Part shown: piece by piece, positions 8,801 through 17,750 of the stretch | How the letters are laid out: each line of letters starts with the position of its first letter | Numbering within the stretch: position 1 is the first letter of the stretch | Source: Candidatus Heimdallarchaeota archaeon | Lineage (GTDB): Archaea > Asgardarchaeota > Heimdallarchaeia > JABLTI01 | Assembly: GCA_019058275.1 (NCBI GenBank) | Contig: JAHLVW010000051.1 | Location: 1-60,251 of the forward strand | Length of the DNA: 60,251 bases | Direction: 5' to 3' | The notes under the pieces: model-generated | Told to the model about the DNA's origin: nothing | The model's database searches: none | What the model saw: only the letters and a program-made list of their open reading frames with translations | Made by a program: the position numbers and the translations under genes

Positions 8801-10412
8801 AATTACTAATTCTAATTATTATAGCAAATTAGGCATTCTGTTATTTGAGAATATAAGAGAATACATTAGTGAGGATTTATTTAAACAATTAGTATTTAAA
8901 TTAGTCTCAAAAGTAATGTATTTAAAAGATGAAAATCTATCAAAACAATTGAATTGTTTAAAGGGATTCGAAGATTTTTGGCTGCCTATTTTGCTAGACT
9001 CAGGTGAAAAAGGATTTTATCTTTTATCATATCTTAATTTAGAAAATTATGATTTTACTGAATATGATTTAGAGCAGATATACTTAGTAACCAAAAATTT
9101 CATAGAAACAAGAAGTTCTGGAGAAATTAATCCTCAAATACTTGTGTACTTACTTGAGGAAGGATACACTATTGTTTGGAATGATTTCTTAAATTTACTC
9201 GGTTCTAATATGAAAACTGATGCCTATTTTCGTAAACTTATTTCTAATATTAGTGAAGAAACTCTACTTCAAGCTATAGATGAACTTGATAATAATATAG
9301 ATAAGCTATTGGCTGTCATTATTTCTCGCAAAAATCAAAATTACCTTGAAGATTTTCTTAGTTGTTATTTCCTTAAAGCTAGTTTAATTGACATTAAAAC
9401 ATTATTTCAAAATTGGTTAAAACAACTCTTTGATGATGATAAAGAAATGCTAATTATATACAAATTAGAACAACACATCAAATTATGGTTGTTTAGTGAG
9501 ATAAAGAATTACAATTTTATTAACGTGCTTCTTTCAGATATTAATCTTAATCTAAAACTACTAACAGATTTCTTTGAAAAACCTGTTTCCTTTTATGGAA
9601 GAGATCTAGTTGATGAATTACCAACTGAAGAATTCTGGAATTTAAATATAACTGAAGAAATCTTGAAGAATATTCTTGATAAAATGATAGTATCATTAGA
9701 TAATGAGTATCCCCCATCTCATAAATATTGGATTAAATTACTTTTACCATTTTTAGATACATATTCCAATCTTGATAATTTAGCTAATAATTACATAACT
9801 AAATTATTAGCAACCAAATTTAGTAATGTAGATAAAAATGATCTATTATTTTATTATAAGGAAAATCCACATTCTAAATTTAAAGAATTGTTCCTAAAAG
9901 CTATCGAAAATATATCAGCAAAGCAAGAAGTACAAAATTCTCTTGATGTTTTGAAATATCAAGTTTATAATATAGAAAATAAGGGCATCCTAAAGAAGAA
10001 GAAATTAAATAAACAATCAAAGATTGATCTAGAGTATTTCAGAAAAATCGTTGATATTCTAATTGAAAAGGATGTTGAATTATTAGAAAAATCAATCTAT
10101 AGTGAAATAAGTCAAAGTAATTTTGAATTAATAGATTTGGCTGCAAAATTAGAAAGTTTGAAGATAAATGAATATGCTCTAAAGATTTTACAATGCCAAA
10201 TACCCAGTTATCTTGTTGATAAAACGCTAGATGTTATTGAACAATATTGTGAGATTAGTTTACCAACAAAGGAATTAGAGAAGATAGAAAGCATTCTGCA
10301 AAAGGAGTTAGATGAGCAAATCAAGAAAGATAGAAAATGGAGAATAGAAAGATTAGAGAAATTATTAGAAAGATGTAGAAACCTAACTAAATCAATGAAT
10401 AATAGCAAGTAG
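5802..10412 (+). CDS. NERD-NACHT (STAND NTPase) large repeat protein, NLR-like defence candidate
   Basis: This 1536-aa multidomain protein has three parts. Residues about 15-120 form a NERD-type nuclease-related domain: QIDLLIIQ, then CVLELKS, giving the D...E-x-K catalytic pattern near 54-71. Residues about 275-480 are a NACHT/STAND NTPase with Walker A GFAGSGKS (about 283-290), Walker B FCLDGYDE (about 393-400) and sensor region FILSTRP (about 421-427). The last 900 residues are all-helical, repeat-like (HEAT/ARM type) with an acidic patch near 840-860. The same architecture (effector, NTPase switch, C-terminal sensor) is used by bacterial Avs and bNACHT anti-phage proteins. I infer that infection sensing by the repeats triggers NTP-dependent activation of the nuclease domain. 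It is intact, monocistronic and AT-rich. Confidence 0.8.
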   Translation: MYMGIHLYCGKIEDREHEHEWDQLVEICSIIHNNYDKNKPIYLLYNFKISNRAQIDLLIIQEKGICVLELKSIKGEIIGSERDELLIKTDNDDLTLNLFPQLMKERFAVIDELEKLRKRIFPKITENKMRKVQAWGYFEKGSNYDKSQMSGKYRVGFDIITGDDLIRKLSFVKSGYKLKEQDMIAIKNSFNVVECPEDDPRLSFLFIEKLEKGWIPKSNDSASYYLKAIKNDMIEKGEIKEDGNWILNLKTRIFENGKPSNKINAVKSISEILELSNYSVITGFAGSGKSIFLHQIYEKVIQKESQYGIPLYISLREIQQYKINDQLFLNYKNNKLVIPSEKDLSDKFLLEISKLVVYSYFEYLSKDKDLINRKEVYLDLFEKFLKENHFVFCLDGYDEITKGKEIIDNWISFLFRENISFILSTRPIVLTRLEKNLGTQGLNYYWLLQPNKQETRAYLENRAKKFGFKSLDIEYKDLTPLQLSIRSQFPIKLDLNKNQEFEFQIYGQILWETFKHKPSLISRIKSINDITKLLKSENDERTGAKYSVYDLINGPVDRQYTKKDLHNDASILGICGELAYLSYSGEIDTEYVEKLYKENPYNPLFVDIFTLPAINKSIVYFNLPQLRDYFTVQYIYSMYKKGNIISLINSDIMKLFYNLLFSKKPWEKDDALSQFGRNANEIIVKYLTNNQIKLKPTEFLNDTGDKGHLFVMGRFRMGTPNWYEKLVQGIVNEIINENDPIRNEKLSNRLLTIIQRIPELALDSAYDSIVKDREFGSYSQSIHPYQYEKQIREIFPEFNGPLVNHIQELFDSLNVLPENGLCTACNIESEINERDKKAIKMDFKDDDADDEEDFNEELNYLMSLNYTFNLIHEINGNPSQTYLLNLLESNIDDGIKDWSILVNEYDSIIAFQGLLRHRADFTDDDYLQYIAYRMIEVARTEHLALYAIKIWKSLLNGMATDGGGHIPGPEMIYEYGFKAIDSLLKKEIIWEYLIGYLFSKITNSNYYSKLGILLFENIREYISEDLFKQLVFKLVSKVMYLKDENLSKQLNCLKGFEDFWLPILLDSGEKGFYLLSYLNLENYDFTEYDLEQIYLVTKNFIETRSSGEINPQILVYLLEEGYTIVWNDFLNLLGSNMKTDAYFRKLISNISEETLLQAIDELDNNIDKLLAVIISRKNQNYLEDFLSCYFLKASLIDIKTLFQNWLKQLFDDDKEMLIIYKLEQHIKLWLFSEIKNYNFINVLLSDINLNLKLLTDFFEKPVSFYGRDLVDELPTEEFWNLNITEEILKNILDKMIVSLDNEYPPSHKYWIKLLLPFLDTYSNLDNLANNYITKLLATKFSNVDKNDLLFYYKENPHSKFKELFLKAIENISAKQEVQNSLDVLKYQVYNIENKGILKKKKLNKQSKIDLEYFRKIVDILIEKDVELLEKSIYSEISQSNFELIDLAAKLESLKINEYALKILQCQIPSYLVDKTLDVIEQYCEISLPTKELEKIESILQKELDEQIKKDRKWRIERLEKLLERCRNLTKSMNNSK

Positions 10413-10433
10413 ACTAATATTATTGATTTCTAT

Positions 10434-11261
10434 TTAATTTATTATTAATGTTGGTAATCTACTACTTTTTTCCTTAATTAGCGAAATAAATTCATTCACA
10501 TATTCATTTTCTATAACTAAACCATAATTTCTTCGAACTACTGGTTTGTCATTTGTTTTACCAAAAGGTGTTCTATTACTTATAGTATCTTTCCTATCAA
10601 GATTTATTTTTCTTAATAAACCTAAGAAATCATCATCAATGATAATTCCAAAACCATTTGTAAAAAAGATATTCTCCAACCACAAACAAATATCTCGATT
10701 CAAAATGAGCTCTCTCTTTCTATTATTATTCAGTCTGATTTCTTTTTTGGTTGAATCGATAATTAATTCCTGTTTTGAATTTTTGTGATATGAACTTAAA
10801 TCCTTTATCCATGAACCATCACTATGGGTTCCATTTTTTCTATGTTTGTATCCAATAAGTTGCTTATAATCATCAAGAATTGGTTCTACAAGTAATGGTT
10901 AATCTTTACCTGTAATTAAGCAGTTATATTTTTCTCTATTTTGACTTGTTGATTTGATTTTATCCCAAGCACCTTTATAAGTTGTTAGTTCATTAATCCT
11001 TCCAGACCAAATAATCCTTCTTGGTAATCCTTTACTTGTCGAGTTTATCCCTACAAGATAAATTTCATCTTTGATAAGCAAATTTTCTTCTTGTAAAATT
11101 GCTGATTTCAAAAATTCTTTATACAATCTTTGTCTTATTTTTGCTATGCAAGGTCCGAAAAATATCTCCTTTTCATTAATTTTCTTTGGAACAGGACAGC
11201 AAATATGATTTGGAGAATGGTTAGCAAGTGGACCTAATGAATACAAGTATATCCTTTTCAT
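10434..11261 (-). pseudogene. Broken gene with in-frame TAA; possibly Nmad-like
   Basis: The minus-strand frame starts at ATG 11261 (MKRIYLYSLGPLANHSPNH) and runs 120 codons to TAA at 10899-10901. It continues in the same frame with PLLVEPILDDYKQLIGYKHR to the real end at 10434, about 275 codons in all. The segments CIAKIRQRL, EIYLVGIN, RRIIWSGRINE and YKGAWDKIKS recall nucleotide-modification-associated (Nmad2-like) proteins, but the match is from memory of patterns and weak. It ends convergently with the NERD-NACHT gene, 22 nt away. If Nmad-like, it would fit a DNA-modification or defence island. Confidence 0.45.
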
Positions 11262-11348
11262 AATAATCTCCTTTAATCATTCAATTTGTTTGTATTTATC
11301 ACTACCCTATACTTAATTGGGGTCAAACTCATTCCATTATTTTCTTGT

Positions 11349-11573
11349 ATGAGTAGTCATCACACCTACATTCCCTGGTTTCCTAGTGATAAGGGTGAAG
11401 ATCCTTCTCTGTGGAGAAAGGAAGTCCTTGAAATGATGCGTACCCAGAGACTTTGCTCTCACTGTGGTCAGTTCCATCTCTTTCTCTTTGCTAAGAAGGA
11501 GCCTTACTACATTCACCTTTCCTGTCCTAATTGTCAGACTGTCCTTAAGCTTCCTCGAGAACGAAATCGATAG
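11349..11573 (+). CDS. Small zinc-ribbon protein (paralogue of 58108)
   Basis: The protein starts at ATG 11349 (MSSHHTYIPWFPSDKG). The frame is open further upstream, but the paralogue at 58108 begins with the same residues, which fixes this start. Two knuckles, CSHCGQFHLF and CPNCQTVLKLPR, give a Cys4 zinc ribbon of about 74 residues. Such proteins in archaea bind nucleic acid or partner proteins; no specific function can be assigned. No Shine-Dalgarno is seen, so it may be leaderless. Its codons (CTT, TCT, CCT) differ markedly from those of the paralogue. Confidence 0.7.
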   Translation: MSSHHTYIPWFPSDKGEDPSLWRKEVLEMMRTQRLCSHCGQFHLFLFAKKEPYYIHLSCPNCQTVLKLPRERNR

Positions 11574-11664
11574 TAATTAAATGGATAAAATTGAAGTTGA
11601 GATAAAATGATAGTAATTATTTTAATATAATTCTAAAGACAATCAAGCATTCCAATAGGTATGT

Positions 11665-12630
11665 TTACTTATTATCCTTTTTTGATAATAAATGTTTAAT
11701 TTCATTAAGCTCCTTTTTCAGACCATTATTTTGTTTCGATATTTTATCAAGTGAATCTTCCAAAGCCTTATCTTGAACATCTAGATTACTTATAACTCTA
11801 TCAAGAACTAAATAAGTTACAATTGCGGAAATGGGAAAGGTTATTCCTAAATCAAAGAAAATATCCGTTGCAAAGATTCTCCTTCTACTATTTTTGGTAG
11901 TGAAGTCCAAATCAAATCTTGTATGTAAATTTATTTCATTTGTTTGAGGATACTCCCATTGATGATAGAAATCTGAACTTACTTTTTGAAAATTGTTTAT
12001 ACTATGAAAGTTAACATTCGTTTCAGAAATTTGCATTCCTTTTTCTGTGTAATTATCTAACCATACACTTTGATCCACATTAACCGTATTATTTAGTTGC
12101 GTATCATTAAAACTTGTTATGAATGATTCCAAACTTAAACTATAGATTTCAGTATTTGGATGCTTGATTGCATTTGATATATATAATGTAAATCGAAAAC
12201 GGTTTTGACTAATTATGTTCTTATACCATATAATTTCAAAAAACCTGCCTGTATTAGTGAAGTTGACACCATTAGCATTGATTGGTTCTGATTTAGTATC
12301 TAAATAAAGATGCTTAGGGAGCCAATTATTAACCCAAAATGTTACATTGTTGTAAAGGAATAGTTCTATGGAAAATGGACAATCATTTATATTTTCCCCA
12401 TTTTGGATTATTTCTTGATGTGTTAGTTTTTTTGTGAAATCAATGTTATAATTTATTCGTGCATAAACAGTTCCATTATTCAAATCATTATGAAAGAAAA
12501 TCTCAATCTCTTCTCTTTCATTGGTATTAACAAATGTACATGTTGACCAAATTATCCAAAAAATACCAGTAATTATTCCTACAAAAATAATGAATTTGAT
12601 AATCCTCTTCCCAATCATCCTAAAAGTCAA
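11665..12630 (-). CDS. Membrane-anchored hypothetical protein with C-terminal coiled coil
   Basis: The protein has an N-terminal transmembrane helix (IIKFIIFVGIITGIFWIIW, about residues 9-28), an extracytoplasmic Asn/Tyr-rich beta domain of about 210 residues with many N-x-S/T sequons, a second membrane helix (DLGITFPISAIVTYLVLD, about 265-283) and a cytoplasmic coiled coil (DKALEDSLDKISKQNNGLKK). The topology resembles a sensor or scaffold, but no family was recognised. A second Met (MIGKRIIK) is an alternative start. It is divergent from the 12787 gene. Confidence 0.5.
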   Translation of the reverse strand: MTFRMIGKRIIKFIIFVGIITGIFWIIWSTCTFVNTNEREEIEIFFHNDLNNGTVYARINYNIDFTKKLTHQEIIQNGENINDCPFSIELFLYNNVTFWVNNWLPKHLYLDTKSEPINANGVNFTNTGRFFEIIWYKNIISQNRFRFTLYISNAIKHPNTEIYSLSLESFITSFNDTQLNNTVNVDQSVWLDNYTEKGMQISETNVNFHSINNFQKVSSDFYHQWEYPQTNEINLHTRFDLDFTTKNSRRRIFATDIFFDLGITFPISAIVTYLVLDRVISNLDVQDKALEDSLDKISKQNNGLKKELNEIKHLLSKKDNK

Positions 12631-12786
12631 TGTTTTATGTAGTATTCTACTATATAAATGTATTAAATTGATATAATTATATAGTTGATAAAAGGGATGA
12701 TTACTTTCGTCTACCTCTTAGCTTTGTCTTTATATGTTTAAATCCATAATTATGGTTTATTAGCAATTTAGAGGGGGCATATTTTG

Positions 12787-13323
12787 ATGAGAAAAAAAGC
12801 ATTAATCGTGTCAATCTTACTTGTTACTGTTATAGTGAATACAATAGAAATTCCACATCTTAACGGAATATATTTCGAGGGAAAAAGTTACATTGGATCA
12901 GGTTGGCAAGAACGAGAAGCTCGTAGGAATGAAGTATCAACTAAACCATTTATTACTAACATCACAGCGTTATTAGATAACAGGACACTTATTGCTAAAA
13001 ACATACTCTGGGAAATATATGACTATCGAGGAAATTATCATCAACTTTGGAATAAGACAATAGATTTCACAAGAGGTTACAATGATAATAATATTTTATA
13101 CTATAATGTTCATGTCTGGATTGAGGAAGATATTGACTTCAGAATTGATGTCCGATTTTTAATGGTAATTGGTGCAATGACACCTATACTTACAATTCCT
13201 AATATTGATACAAAATCACCAACTGCAAATGGTATAATTAACTTCTCTTTGCTAGCACTAGTTTCAATTGTTTTCCTAGTTTCAGTTTTTTATCTGAGAA
13301 ACAATAGGAAAAGAACTCAATGA
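12787..13323 (+). CDS. Secreted/membrane-anchored hypothetical protein
   Basis: A signal peptide (KALIVSILLVTVIVNTIEI) is followed by a beta-rich extracytoplasmic region of about 120 residues and a C-terminal membrane anchor (INFSLLALVSIVFLVSVFYL) with a basic cytoplasmic tail. ATG 12787 is preceded by GAGGGGGC at 12771-12778. Its stop overlaps the start of the clostripain gene (ATGA at 13320-13323), so the two form an operon. It may be a partner or substrate of that peptidase; family unknown. Confidence 0.55.
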   Translation: MRKKALIVSILLVTVIVNTIEIPHLNGIYFEGKSYIGSGWQEREARRNEVSTKPFITNITALLDNRTLIAKNILWEIYDYRGNYHQLWNKTIDFTRGYNDNNILYYNVHVWIEEDIDFRIDVRFLMVIGAMTPILTIPNIDTKSPTANGIINFSLLALVSIVFLVSVFYLRNNRKRTQ

Positions 13324-15041
13324 TAGGTATTAAGGTAGTAAATGGAGTTTATTATTATGAAAAATCAATAAGTATGGTTTGTGTTTCAAGTATCTTTACA
13401 ATTCTCTTACTGTTACTAATGAACGGTAGTTTTATCTCAATAGGTTCTATACAAAGGGAATCATCTTATTCATCTAATTTTAACAAAAATTCAGTTTCTA
13501 AAAGAGAATGGACAATTATGGCTTATCTATGTGGAGATAATAATCTAGAAAAATATGCTATAGAAACTATTAATGATATGGAAATGGGTTATGTAGAGAA
13601 TGAATACATATCCATAATTGTTATGATTGATCGAAGTGATGAATATGATGAATCTATTGGTAATTGGACTGGTGCCAGATACTATCAAATTAGACATGAT
13701 GAATCACATGAAATAAAATCAACTCTACTTCTTGATTTGGGAGAACAAGATATGGCTGAGCATTCAGTTTTAAGAAAATTTATTGGATATTGTTTCGCAA
13801 ATTATTCTGCAAATAAGTACATGTTAGCTTTCTTTGATCATGGTGGTGGGATATCAGGTGCTATGGAAGACAATTCTCGTTTGTTTAGTATCTATGAAAT
13901 CAAATCAGCTATTCATTTGAGTGAAGATGAATATTCAACAAAAATTGATATTATATCATTTTTAGCTTGTACTATGAATACAATCGAGGTAGCCTATGAA
14001 TTTCAGGATGTGGCAGATTACTATATTGCTGAGCAAAATACTGGTTGGGGTGAAGGAATTGATTGGGATTTACTAATCAAAAGAATTTTAGATAATCCCT
14101 TTACATAACCAATAACCTTTTCTGAAATATTCATAGAAGTTTTCTCAATATCAAGAATTAGTCTTAAATTGCCAACAACTTGCTCAGTTATTGATCTAAA
14201 TAAATTAAAATATATTATATATGATATGAATAATTTTGCATTAAATCTTACTCAGATTACAAATATAGAATCTTTTTCTTTACTTACTGATGCTCTTTCT
14301 AAAACATGTAAATTTGATGAACAATATATTGATCTAATCCATTTTATTAATTTAATATCCAATTCATTTGAAAATAATAGATATTCGAATCTAACGACAT
14401 CGATAGTAAATCTAAAGAATTATCTTAATGATGTAATTATTTTCAATTATTGTCATGATGTATTTGATAACAATGCCAATGGTATATCGATTTATTTGCC
14501 CTTTCCAAGAACAACTATTATACAATCTTATGATTCGCAGAATTTTGATTTTATAGATGATGCTTACTGGAAATTCTTTGTAAATACATTCAAGCAAGAT
14601 AATGATAGTGATGGACTAGCAGATTGGTTTGAATATAAATATAGTAAAAGCTTAAAGAATATGGATGAAGATAATGATATTGATAACGATGGATTAACAA
14701 ATATTTGGGAATATTGGTATGGATCCAATCCAAATATAATTGACACTGATTCTGATAAATTGGATGATTATACTGAGATAAAGAGGACAAATTCATATCC
14801 ATATTCCAATGACTCAGATTTAGATGGTTTTACTGATTGGGAAGAAGTAGTGATATACAAATCTGATCCAAAAGAATGGCAAGATACACCTTGTTTTAGA
14901 TGGTATCCCTTCCTTGTTCCTATAACTACATCATTGATTTTGATTCCAGTTTATGCTATTTTTTTCAGAAGAAGAGAATTGAAGAAATCAAAACAACTGC
15001 CAACTAGAAATGAAATGGTAATTATGGTGGAAAAGATATAA
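13320..15041 (+). pseudogene. Clostripain-like (C11) cysteine peptidase with in-frame TAA
   Basis: The protein has a signal anchor, then EWTIMAYLCGDNNLE (the typical C11 entry strand), the catalytic His region FFDHGGG and catalytic Cys region SFLACTM. At 14106-14108 a TAA interrupts the frame (DNPFT, stop, PITFSEIF), and the frame continues without shift to 15041. The second half carries thrombospondin-type-3-like calcium repeats (DNDSDGLADWFE, DIDNDGLTN, DSDLDGFTDWEE) and a C-terminal membrane anchor (PFLVPITTSLILIPVYAIFF). Full length would be 573 aa on the cell surface. It is either a recent pseudogene, a truncated soluble enzyme or a readthrough product. It lies in an operon with the preceding gene. 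Confidence 0.75.
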
Positions 15042-15127
15042 CGAAATTTTATTTATTCAAAAGATGATTTAATTATATTTATAGATAGGTATGTATTATT
15101 CAATATAGAATTATCAGGAAAAAGAAT

Positions 15128-15988
15128 ATGAGACTATTAGAGAATTTGGAAGCTTATAATCGGAGGGAAGCTATTGATAGATTAATTATAACTCCAATAT
15201 TTGCAAGTGTTATTATTGTCTTGTCTTTATTGTTGGAGTTTATTAATAATCAAGACACAAGAGCATTTACTTATGTTGTTTCTGGTTTCTTTTTAATTCC
15301 TTTATGGTCATTGCTTAAAGAACTCATTTATCGAATTAGGAGAAATAGAATTAACAAACTGGTGGCTAATAAGGAATTTGATAAGTTATTTAATAAGCTT
15401 GGAAAACCACCTGCTGCACATTATATTACACAAGCATTTTTAGAAACAGATGATGTAAACATAATTAACCAGTTACTTAGTATTACAATAAATGATGACA
15501 ATGAAAATAGACGAGCTCACGCTGTTATAGCATTAAGTTTACATGGTGAAAAAGCAAAGCATACTATTAACGATTTACATGAAGTTTTTAACACAGAGAA
15601 AAATGATTATCTTAAACACTATATTGCATGGGGTTTATTACTTATAGAAGGAATAGGTAGTTCTGCCTTTGATTATATTAATAAAATATATGAAAAGGGA
15701 GATTTAACTGGATATATAAAAGATGAATCATTAGCCTTTATGATTGAAATTATACTATCGGAAAGAAGAAAGAGACTCTTAAATTATGAGTTCATTGAAG
15801 TTCAGACAAATCAAGATCAAGATGCTATGATGACTGAAATATTGTCTTATTCAAGAACAACAACATCGATTATACACAAATTGAAAGGTTCATGGAGGCA
15901 AAAGATTGTTGAGCATATTATTTCTGCTGTTATTGGTTATGGAGTTGGTAGGTTTATTGAATTCCTAATCCAATTCCTATCAAGTTAA
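15128..15988 (+). CDS. Membrane protein with HEAT-like helical domain
   Basis: Two N-terminal membrane helices (IITPIFASVIIVLSLLLEFI and YVVSGFFLIPLWSLLKELI) precede an all-helical cytoplasmic region with HEAT-like units (RRAHAVIALSLHGEKAKHTI, YLKHYIAWGLLLIEG) and a C-terminal amphipathic or membrane segment (VIGYGVGRFIEFLIQFL). AGGAAAAAG precedes the ATG. It is probably a membrane scaffold; no family was identified. It follows the clostripain operon by 86 nt and may be co-transcribed. Confidence 0.5.
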   Translation: MRLLENLEAYNRREAIDRLIITPIFASVIIVLSLLLEFINNQDTRAFTYVVSGFFLIPLWSLLKELIYRIRRNRINKLVANKEFDKLFNKLGKPPAAHYITQAFLETDDVNIINQLLSITINDDNENRRAHAVIALSLHGEKAKHTINDLHEVFNTEKNDYLKHYIAWGLLLIEGIGSSAFDYINKIYEKGDLTGYIKDESLAFMIEIILSERRKRLLNYEFIEVQTNQDQDAMMTEILSYSRTTTSIIHKLKGSWRQKIVEHIISAVIGYGVGRFIEFLIQFLSS

Positions 15989-16048
15989 AACTACAGATTA
16001 TTTTATTTTTAATCAAACCAGATTTGAAATAAATGAAAAATAGAATTT

Positions 16049-16141
16049 TACACAATGAGATTTAGGGATCCTGAATAAAAATCGTCTAGTTAAATCCAAG
16101 GGACAATACTTATCTGATTTTTCATTGTGTAGAACCTCATG
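16049..16141. other. Nested inverted repeats in a 347-nt gene-free gap
   Basis: The outer arms TACACAATGA (16049-16058) and TCATTGTGTA (16132-16141) pair perfectly over 10 bp, and an inner pair AAAATC (16078-16083) / GATTTT (16126-16131) stacks inside. This could be a structured RNA, the 3' end of the upstream transcript, or remains of a small mobile element. Nearby 16289-16299 is a second short palindrome (AGTCTCAGACT). Nothing else was seen in 15989-16335. Confidence 0.35.
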
Positions 16142-16335
16142 GGTCCACTAATAAGTTCTAAATATTCCTTAAAAACTCCTACATTTTTTCAGAGTAATTT
16201 TTCTTTCTGTGATATTCTTCCGACAAAAATACTTTCGGTTGAGAGTAGGACGTAGACCTTCTAGGGTAGCAGAAATTTTCAGTCGAGTCTCAGACTTGAG
16301 GTAAATGCCATTTCCCTTTACCCCCCAAGCCATCC

Positions 16336-16602
16336 TTGAGTGTGAATGTTCCTATGCTAAACGAACCTGTTTTTGATAAAGACCTGCTTGTTGAATGGTG
16401 TCGACAAGCAAAGGAAGAATGTAAAACCCCTCACTGGTGTCCTCAGTGTGGCATTCTTGTTGAGCTCATTCTTCGTGATCATAAACACTACCAGAATTTC
16501 TACGCTTGTAAAAGGTGCGGTGAGTTGCTCTTTACCAAGATTACCTTTGCTGCTCTTGCTAATCGAGGGTACAAACCTAATAGATTGACAAAGAAAATCT
16601 AG
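16336..16602 (+). CDS. Small zinc-ribbon protein
   Basis: An 88-residue protein with two zinc knuckles, CPQCGILVEL and CKRCGELLFTK, spaced about 30 residues apart, forming a Cys4 ribbon. The TTG at 16336 gives MSVNVPMLNE; ATG 16354 is an equally possible start, and neither has a clear Shine-Dalgarno. It shares style, but not clear homology, with the zinc ribbons at 11349 and 58108. The role may be nucleic-acid or protein binding and is unknown. The following 308 nt (16603-16910) hold no gene I can see. Confidence 0.6.
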   Translation: MSVNVPMLNEPVFDKDLLVEWCRQAKEECKTPHWCPQCGILVELILRDHKHYQNFYACKRCGELLFTKITFAALANRGYKPNRLTKKI

Positions 16603-16910
16603 AAATCAGCTATAATAATCGACATTAATAAATTAAGTTTTACTACCTTCGTTTTCATTATAAATCATATTTACGATGTTAATAGTGAGTTACAAATTAA
16701 TAGCATAAATGCGTCGCTTTTCTTACGATATGCGATATGTTGATTTTTTTACTAGATGACTTGAGAGAGGAGAGACGATAGGTTACTTAATTAAAGTCCA
16801 TAATTTAACCATCATTAGAAGTCAATTAGTGGGGAAAGATTAATCAATCAAAATTAGTTAATGAATTGAGTAGAAAACTAACCAACGATTTCCAACTATG
16901 AAGTGATGAG

Positions 16911-17672
16911 ATGAATTGGATTAATATCTTATGGATTATTCTAGCTTGTGTAGGAGCGTTTTTGCTAGGGTCTATCCCTTGGTCAGTTTGGTTGGGAATA
17001 TTATTTACGGGCAAGGATTTACGAGAGTATAATATTGGCAATCCTGGCGGGTTTAATGCTATGATTACTTTTGGACCCTTACTAGGGTATACCATTACCT
17101 TTGCAGATATTGGTAAAGGAACTTTAACCATTGCATTAATTGATCAAATATTTTCACTAAGTTATTTCATGGATGATTCTATGTACTGGCATTTTGCAGC
17201 GGTCATTCTTGGACCAGTTTGTTGTATATTAGGTCACAATTATACTCCCTGGTTAAAATTTCAAGGTGGTAGAGGTATGGGAGTAATCATAGGAACCCTT
17301 CTCTACATCAATCCACTCATATACTGGACTTATATGTTAACAACAGCAGTACTAACACAAGGACTAAAATTGCCCTCAAGACTCACTAGCATTCTTACAG
17401 GAGTCTTAGCAATACCAGCAGCATTCTTTATGCCTTTAGCACCACCCTGGACTTTTGTTCATGGAAGCCTTATTGTTGCATCAGGAATTGTTTTTCTTAC
17501 ACAAGGACTACTAACACTATGTATGTGGATAGCAATCCTCCAAAGAAACTGGTCAGGAGTAGTACATGCTTTCTCTGGTAAAGAATGGAGTTTCTCTGCT
17601 CTTGACGGTCAGAAAATTAGCGATGACTTTGAAACCAAAAAGGAAGCTATAGAAGCAAAGGAAAAGTCATAA
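16911..17672 (+). CDS. plsY: PlsY-family acyl-phosphate:glycerol-3-phosphate acyltransferase
   Basis: This is a multi-pass membrane protein with the three PlsY motif regions: LLGSIPWSVWLG near the N-terminus, IGNPGGFNA at the position of the usual GSGN-G-TN motif, and GHNYTPWLKFQGGRGMG corresponding to GHNFPVFL-F-GGKG. DIGKG matches the conserved D-KG. PlsY transfers an acyl group from acyl-phosphate to sn-glycerol-3-phosphate, the first step of bacterial-type ester phospholipid synthesis. At 253 aa it is longer than the usual 200, with extra C-terminal sequence ending in a charged tail. Motif 2 deviates (NPGGFN), so the substrate may differ. Confidence 0.75.
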   Translation: MNWINILWIILACVGAFLLGSIPWSVWLGILFTGKDLREYNIGNPGGFNAMITFGPLLGYTITFADIGKGTLTIALIDQIFSLSYFMDDSMYWHFAAVILGPVCCILGHNYTPWLKFQGGRGMGVIIGTLLYINPLIYWTYMLTTAVLTQGLKLPSRLTSILTGVLAIPAAFFMPLAPPWTFVHGSLIVASGIVFLTQGLLTLCMWIAILQRNWSGVVHAFSGKEWSFSALDGQKISDDFETKKEAIEAKEKS

Positions 17673-17750
17673 TATACAAATGACTTTTCATCATTATTTC
17701 TAATTTTTGATGGAAAAGAGAAATAAGAGTGAATGGAATGATAAAGTAAT

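Noticed and set aside
10546..10788. Plus-strand 80-aa hydrophobic ORF
   Set aside because: It lies antisense to the broken minus-strand gene at 10434-11261, whose frame continues convincingly through the same bases.
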